Origin: Luzula sylvatica
Lineage: Eukaryota > Streptophyta > Magnoliopsida > Poales > Juncaceae
Direction: 5' to 3'
Assembly (NCBI GenBank): GCA_946800325.1
Contig: OX326961.1
Span: 53,053,793 to 53,117,792, forward strand
DNA: 64,000 bases
Within the stretch, counting starts at the first letter, position 1; each line of letters opens with the position of its first letter. The notes beneath the pieces were generated by a model, which did not search any database, was not told the DNA's origin, and saw only the letters and a program-made list of their open reading frames with translations. A program made the translations under genes and the position numbers. Positions 57,722 through 64,000 of this stretch are shown piece after piece.

Positions 57722-58728
57722 TCGTATTCCTCATCTTGTACGTGGACGACATCTTACTCATTGGAAATGACATCCCAATGCTTAACCAGGTTAAGGCATA
57801 TTTGGGTAGTCAATTCGCAATGAAGGACTTAGGAGAAGCCGCCTATATTTTAGGCGTGAAGATCTATAGAGATAGATCGAGGAGACTTCTCGGACTAAGT
57901 CAAAGTACATATATTGACAAAGTGATAACTAGGTTTCACATGGAGCAATCCAAGAAAGGATTTCTGCCAATGTCACATGGCATTTCTCTCACAAAGGATC
58001 AGTGTCCTTCAACAGACGCTGAACGTGAGCGAATGAGTCGGATCCCATACGCTTCGGCTATAGGATCGATCATGTATGCCATGATATGTACTAGACCAGA
58101 TGTCGCATATGCGTTGAGTGTGACTTCCCGCTATCAGTCTGATCCCGGGGAAGTTCACTGGTCCGCAGTCAAGAGCATTCTTAAGTATCTCAGGAATACT
58201 AAAGATATGTTTTTTGTCTATGGTGGTTCGGAAAGAGATCTGATTATCCAAGGATATACAGATGCTAGTTTCCAAACTTGCCCGGACGATTTCCAATCTC
58301 AAAGTGGTTATGTCTTCACGCTTAATGGCGGAGCTGTTGTTTGGAAAAGCTCCAAACAGAAGACGGTGGCTGATTCTACAACTGAAGCGGAATACATCGC
58401 GGCTTCGGAAGCCGCAAAGGAGGCTGTCTGGCTACGACAGTTCGTGATGGAACATGGAGTTATGCCAAGCATCTCGAGTCCCATGGATGTGTATTGTGAC
58501 AATAACGGAGCAATAGCACAATCCAAGGAACCGCGAGCGCATCACAGGTCCAAGCATGTACTCCGGCGTTACCACTTGATTCGTGAGATTACGAAGAGAG
58601 GTGACGTGAGAATAATGAAGATACCTACTGATGATAACGTGGCCGATCCATTTACGAAGCCACTATCACGTGCCAAGCATGAGCATCATGCTAGGGCGAT
58701 AGGATTGGGATATCTATCGCAGTGTTAG
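57722..58728 (+). pseudogene. copia gag-pol polyprotein, part 2 (RT YVDD to RNase H)
   Basis: Continues the frame of 46704-49644 after the target duplication. RT active site LYVDDILLIGNDI within the first 20 codons, LGVKIYRDRSRRLLGLSQ, CTRPDVAYALSVTSRY. RNase H follows: GYTDASFQTCPDDFQSQSGY, KTVADSTTEAEYIAASEAAK, DNNGAIAQSKEP, SKHVLRRYHLIRE and VADPFTKPL near the end, stop TAG 58726-58728. No stop or frameshift is seen in this part; it is dead only because of the insertion. Confidence 0.92.
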
Positions 58729-60027
58729 ATTGGGTGTTTTATTTATGTTTCTTATTGCATAAGGGGATTCGATCTGCCTAGTGCAAGTGGGAGATCATTT
58801 ATTATGTCCTAGGCGTGTTATTTGGATTGTATTTGTTTATGAGACATATATTTATATTATTATTCATCATATGACCTAAACCTTCATATTTCAAAATTTT
58901 AAATAACAAGAAAGTGTGTGAGAGGTTATTCGATTATAATAATCGGATAGACCTTGAATTTATTCTAGTTTAGTGCATCGAGTCAGTTGAGAATAATATG
59001 TTGCATGGCCATAGTCTGGCATATTGATTCGTCAATTGAATGATAGTAAAACCACTAAATGGAATGAATATAATTCTAAAACGTCCTTGGTGTATAAAGT
59101 TGTTCATAGGTTTGAACCAGGTAGTCCATTCACTGAATGGAGACTTTTACATACACTGGCATATTCGTAGATGAGATGATCAGGTTTTACTGATCTGGGA
59201 CGGTAGCGTCGATTCTAGAATATGGATATACGCGGCGTCGTATATTGGACTGACCACTATATGAGTTTGTGACATGGTCAGAGTCATTGGAGACGAACTC
59301 ATATCCAGATAGTGCGTTTTAGTTCTTCATACTTGAGTGATCTCACGGATACCTAGTATGTGAAAAGATAATGCTTTGATATAATTAACCTTACGCGTAA
59401 CTGTGTAGCAGAGATTAATATTGGGTATTGTTTTTAGCATAGGCAAAGGATGTGAGGTTGCAAGATAGGAATTGTTCCTTTCTAACCTTGAAAAAGGATA
59501 GAGGGAGATATCTCTCGGGCCCCTCGATTGAATTGAGATTGATGAAATGCTTGGCCAAGCTCGATGGAACTCAGTAGAGTTCGCATTGTTATTATCAATC
59601 TAATTCTTATCGAGAAAGAGTATATCTGATCAAAAAGAAAAGAGGATGACTTGAAGTCTTAGACTTCACCGTGACTCTTTTGATCGGAAGATATCGCGAA
59701 CAAGAGGACTAGTAACACTTATCTGAGTTAGGTATGAAGATGTACTGCATCTTCATAAAGGTGTTCTCCATTATTTTCGTGCTAATTCTGGGTAGGTATT
59801 AACGGCAGTCTAGTGCTCGCAATACCTTGTGGATTGCTGCCATATCCACTGCCAGTCTTAGACGAACCTACACGGTCACACCAAGATTTCGTAACATATC
59901 GGATTCTCAAGATAATGCTCACCAATACGTTTGTTGGACAAACAAAATGGAATCACGTGAGATTAGATCTCACGACATATGTTGGACATATGGCCAAGTT
60001 GATTAAGTCTTAATCCAAGAGGGAGTT
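58729..60027 (+). other. 3' non-coding region of the outer copia element
   Basis: About 1.3 kb without a gene. It contains a GCATGGCCATAGTCTGGCAT phrase (58995) shared with the leader and a hairpin-prone GACTTGAAGTC/GACTTC region near 59650. It ends with the purine tract CCAAGAGGGAG before the LTR. Confidence 0.6.
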
Positions 60028-60102
60028 TGAAAGAAAATATGGCTTAAGAATTAACTTGGAAGAATTTATATAAATAGGCAATTCTGCAGTCAGAATAAGG
60101 TT

Positions 60103-60268
60103 CGTTCGAACTAACTATATCAGTGCGTTCGAACGGACTTATTCGTGATAAACAGAAGTGAGTCCGTTCGAACGAACATTTAGGTGCGTTCGAACGAACA
60201 TTTAGGTGCGTTCGAACGAACTGGGTTCGTTCGAACGAACTATGTTAAGTTCGTTCGAACTGACCTGT
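60103..60268. repeat. CGTTCGAACG motif cluster in outer 3' LTR U3 (7 copies)
   Basis: Seven TTCGAA units in 165 bp, including three tandem-like GTGCGTTCGAACGAAC- and ATTTAG-spaced copies. They end a few bases before the TATA box. Confidence 0.92.
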
Positions 60269-60272
60269 TTCC

Positions 60273-60284
60273 TATATATATAAA
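60273..60284 (+). promoter_or_regulatory. TATA box of the outer 3' LTR
   Basis: TATATATATAAAG directly downstream of the motif cluster. Confidence 0.65.
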
Positions 60285-60678
60285 GTTCTGATTCCGAAAT
60301 TTGACCTAAGTTTTTCTAGGGTTTTGAGCCGTCGTTTCTCTTCTTCTTCTTCCACAGAATTCAGATTAGATCTGAGAGATTGAGAGGGAGATTCGAGCAA
60401 GGATCTTGAGAGATTTAATCGTGACGGCGACTAGAACGGCGTTGGCAATTTCCGATCGGACGAAATCGAGGTGGACACGAGTAGAGGGATTGCACGATCG
60501 ATTCTTGGAGAAGGTTCACGGATTTGGAGAAGTAATCGACACGTACTAACTTGTACGAGGTAATTATCTCCAACTCTTCCTTTTTCGTTGGTTTTAGGGC
60601 GTGATCCAGGGTAGAATTAGGTTACGCATGCGTGAATAATTCCGCTACACACTATGATAATCGTGTGCGTATTCCTAC

Positions 60679-63600
60679 AGTATCTCGATAATAAACTCGC
60701 GGCATACATAATATCCGGTCTCGTCGCAGTCAGATATAATAGACTACCCACCAAGTTTCTATAGACCGACTGATCCGCCTTCTTTTCCTTATCATCGGCT
60801 ATCAGCTTCTCGTTCGGCATCAACGGTGTCGTCACCGATTTACAATCACTCATCTTGAATTTCTTCAAAATACTCTTGGCATACTTCTCTTGAGAAATGA
60901 AGATACCGTCATTACTTTGATATATCTCGATACCGAGAAAATAATGTAGCGAACCCAAATCACTCATCTCATACGTCTTCATCATATCGTTCTTGACTTC
61001 TTCTATCATTTTCTCGTCACTTCCCGTATAAATGAGATCATCCACATATAATGATACTATTAAGATATCGATACCTTTTTTCTTGATGTACAAAGTAGGC
61101 TCGCTTTTGCTCTTCTCAAATCCTTTTTCGACGAAGTACTTGTCGATTTGACTGTACCACGCTCTCGGTGCTTGTTTCAACCCATATAACGCCTTCTTCA
61201 GCTTGTACACCTTGTTTTCTCCCCCTTCAACTGTGAAGCCTTCTGGTTGCTCTACGTAAATATCCTCCTCGAGATAACCGTTAAGAAATGCCGATTTCAC
61301 ATCTAGCTGATATAACCTCCACTTCTTCTGGGCCGCTAGAGCGATCAATGTTCGGATCGTCTCTAGCCTCGCAACTGGAGCAAATGTTTCATAATAATCG
61401 ATTCCATGCTTTTGCTTGAACCCCTTAGCAACGAGTCGTGCTTTATATTTTTGCACCGACCCATCTGGATTCAACTTGGTCTTGTAAACCCATTTAACTC
61501 CGATAACTTCTCTATCTTTTGGCCGTTCTTTCAACTCCCACGTGTTATTCTTTTCAATCATATGAATTTCATCCTCCATCGCCTTAATCCAATTTTCATG
61601 TTTCTCTGCTTCCGCGAAACTTTGCGGCTCAGCCATCGAGAAATTGCAAGATTCATAAATATCTCGCAAACTCCTTACACGTCTTGGTGTAGTTTCTGGT
61701 GTGGTCTCTTCTTCTCTCCTTTCTCTGTTCGGACTTGGACTCGAATCCGGAGTTGAACTCGAGCTTGATCCATTTCGTCCTGAAGAACTTCCTTCTCCAT
61801 GTGGCTCCATAATCGGCATTCTCGGCTCACCAAGCGATATAATAGTTGGTGCCCCTCTAACTTCTTGCACCTTATTTTCTTCCCAATTCAAGGAAGAATT
61901 CTCGTCGAAGATGACATCTCGACTAATTATCAACTTTTTCTTCTCCAAATTATATAGCCGATATCCTTTCGTCGAATCACTATACCCGACGAATATACAC
62001 TTCTCGCTTTTATCGTCGAGCTTTCTCCTTGTCTCCGACGGGACATGCGCGTAACATATACAACCAAACACCCTCATGTGTCGAACTGACGGTTTCACGC
62101 CACGCCATGCTTCGATAGGAGTCCGATTCATCACCGATCGTGTTGGACTTCGGTTTAGAATATAAAGCGCCGTACCAACAGCTTCTGCCCAAAACGAATT
62201 TGGCATACCTTTCTCCTTCAACATCGCACGTGCCATCTCGACTATCGTTCTATTCTTTCTCTCGGCAACGCCATTTTGTTGTGGGGTATAAGCGGCCGTC
62301 AACTGCCTACGAATACCGTTATATTCGCAATATCGGTCGAACTCTTTCGAGGTAAACTCACCACCTCTATCACTTCTAAGCGTCTTAATTTTTCGGCCAC
62401 TCTCATTTTCAACAAGAGCTTTAAATTTCTTGAAAGTCTCGAACGCCTCTGACTTCTCTTTCAAGAAATAAACCCACATCATCCTCGAATAATCATCAAC
62501 AAAGAGAAGAAAATACCAATTTTGCCCTTGCGATGGTGTTTGCATTTTTCCGCATATATCAGTACGAACTAATTCTAGCGGTGCCTTGGCTCTCCATGCT
62601 CCACTCGGAAATGATGCTCGGTGTTGCTTCCCTAGAATACACCCTTCACATGTATCCTTCTTTATCTCGATATACGGAAGTCCTCGCACCATTCTTTTTG
62701 CTCTTAACAGCTTCAACGCCATATAGTTGAGATGCCCGAATCTCTTGTGGCACAAACCAGAATCACTCGTCACCTCGCTTCGCCATGCTAGTTGCGGAGC
62801 ATAACTAATCTCCAACGGAAAATTTCTCGATCGCTCCATATCGACTTTCGCCAACACTTGATTCTTATTGTGCCGATCATAGATCTTGCAGTAGTTATTT
62901 TCGAAATGAACGATATAACCGTTCTGAATCAGTTGTCCGACGCTCAAAAAATTCTGCTGCAGATCCGGAACCAGCAATACATCTCGCATAAATTTCGACC
63001 CGTTTTTCGTCTGAAGAGCGATACTCCCCTTTCCTTTGGCTTCAACTAAAGCTCCGTTACCCAAACGAACCTTAGTCTTGTACGAAGTGTCGATATCTCG
63101 AAATATCTCCTCTTTTCTGGTCATGTGATTCGTGCACCCGCTATCCAAATACCATACATCGTCTTTTTCTTCTTTCGTCGTGTGACATGTATAGAACATG
63201 TTTCCTCGATCTTCTTTTTCTTCCGTAAAATTCACTCGGTTACCCGTCTGAGATCGGCAATCCCTCGCAATATGCCCAAATTTCTGGCACTTGAAACACT
63301 GCGTTTTCTTCTTCGACCAGCAGTTCTCCGTAGTATGATTGTTCTTTTTGCAGATAGCGCACCACCGTTTCGAATTATCGGTATTCTGCCACCGTCTTGG
63401 TTTTTCTTCTTGGGGATTCTGGAAATTTCTCTTTGGCCCGTCATTCTTCTGTGCACCACCTTCTTCTTGGTTCTTCGGATAATACCGAGGTTTGAAACTC
63501 ATTTTCGATTGAAAAGCATTTTCAACCGAACTACTCCCTCGTTGTAGTTTTCGCTCTTCATGCGACTCCAACGAGCTCATCAGTTGTTGTACCGTCAGAG

Positions 63601-64000
63601 TGGAGAGATCCTTCGACTCCTCAATCGCCGTCACGATATACTCATATTTCTCCGGCAGACTGATCAAGATTTTCTCCACTACCATCTGATCAGTAACATT
63701 TTCTCCATACGTTCGCATCTGGTTTACTATCTCGATAACTCTCGTAAAATACTCCTTTATCGTTTCCGTTTCTTTCATATTCAGATTGTGAAGCTGCCTC
63801 CGCAGCGTCTGCAATTTGACCGCGATCACCTTCGCGGACCCTTGAAATTCTTCTTGAAGGATACTCCATGCCTCTTTCGCCATGGTTGTGCCCATTATTC
63901 GCGAAAACAGGCTTTCGGAAACTCCTTGTTGGATCAAGAACAAAGCTCTGGCATTCTTGACCCGATTCTCCGGCAACGCTTCCTTTTCGGCATCGGTCGG
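60679..64000 (-). CDS. Ty1/copia polyprotein (Tork-like), open past the window edge, 3' end cut
   Basis: Over 1,100 codons open on the minus strand to position 64000 without a stop. In order: UBN2 gag ([40 protein letters not shown]); zinc knuckles [14 protein letters not shown] and [14 protein letters not shown]; protease [12 protein letters not shown] with intact Asp-Ser-Gly; GAG-pre-integrase [11 protein letters not shown]; integrase ([26 protein letters not shown]); RT ([36 protein letters not shown]). It is cut within [15 protein letters not shown] at 60679 by the other element's LTR, so RNase H is missing on this side. The apparent tail from 60678 down to 60617 is read-through into that LTR. 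The N-terminus lies outside the window. A frame this well kept suggests a recent copy before disruption. Confidence 0.92.

Larger units (their letters stand above)
45057..60678 (+). mobile_element. Ty1/copia retrotransposon, split by a nested insertion
   Basis: Truncated 5' LTR (45057-45356), primer-binding site, leader, gag-pol in one frame (46704-49644 then 57722-58728) and complete 3' LTR (60028-60678). An 8-kb non-autonomous element sits within the RT domain (49645-57716). The 300 bp of 5' LTR match the last 299 bp of the 3' LTR with few changes. Its 3' end lies directly in the polyprotein gene of another copia element on the opposite strand (60679 onward). The left junction does not continue that gene, so sequence was lost there. 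Confidence 0.88.
60028..60678 (+). repeat. 3' LTR of the outer copia element (651 bp)
   Basis: TGAAAGAAAATATGG...CCTACA. U3 contains a motif cluster (60103-60268) and a TATA box at 60273. U5 equals the 5' LTR remnant. It joins the opposite-strand copia gene at 60679. Confidence 0.85.

Noticed and set aside
60617..60678. C-terminal extension of the minus-strand copia protein
   Set aside because: These codons are the inverted 3' LTR of the other element; similarity to copia ends at the junction 60679.

Overview
The window is nuclear DNA of a flowering plant, most likely a eudicot. The evidence is AT-rich spacers, short GT-AG introns of about 75-400 bp, plant-only gene families and many plant transposon classes. 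I cannot name the species. No tRNA, rRNA, CRISPR or bacterial-style operon was seen.

Genes. 1-2817 (minus) is the 5' two thirds or so of a secreted class-3 lipase, cut by the window edge. 12488-14996 (plus) is arginyl-tRNA--protein transferase (ATE, Arg/N-degron pathway), preceded at 10332-10488 by an orphan second copy of its first exon. 20795-22453 (plus) is a chloroplast-targeted DUF1995 protein (LPA3-like). 24675-25876 (plus) is a plant coiled-coil membrane protein of unknown function. 27364-29479 (minus) is an 11-exon SEC14/CRAL-TRIO phosphatidylinositol-transfer-like protein. 37903-39016 (plus) is a four-helix DUF1218 membrane protein. 39869-40906 (plus) is an intronless wax-synthase-like MBOAT acyltransferase. 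Exons were assembled by hand, and in every assembled gene the phases add up to an uninterrupted frame.

Transposons in the gene-bearing part (1 to about 43.5 kb). Spacers and some introns are filled with DNA transposons, several with boundaries readable to the base: hAT elements with 8-bp target duplications (5969-6667, 18996-19485, 35826-37002, and a decayed 4-kb element at 3049-7176 holding hAT transposase remains), Mutator-like terminal-inverted-repeat elements with 9-bp duplications (1015-1852, 18163-20715), two Helitrons (16002-17740 minus, 32379-33356 plus), a solo LTR with 5-bp duplications (7468-9688), an 847-bp foldback (26320-27166), CACTA-type ends, LINE debris, and a group of small hairpin elements sitting in (TA)n arrays.

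Retrotransposon block (45-64 kb). Three LTR retrotransposons are nested. A copia element on the minus strand (60679 to beyond 64000, frame still open) is broken by a second copia element (45057-60678, plus). That one is itself split, a few codons before the RT YVDD motif, by a third element (49645-57716, 5-bp duplication TTCGG). The third has almost identical LTRs but no protease, integrase, RT or RNase H. It carries a nonsense-riddled gag frame and a separate plant-specific ORF, so it looks like a parasite mobilised in trans.

The most unusual signal is a palindromic motif built on CGTTCGAACG, repeated more than 30 times in clusters in the second and third elements. Clusters lie just upstream of the TATA boxes in the LTRs, in the leader of one element and in front of the extra ORF of the other. 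One LTR shows a fresh 22-bp expansion of the motif.
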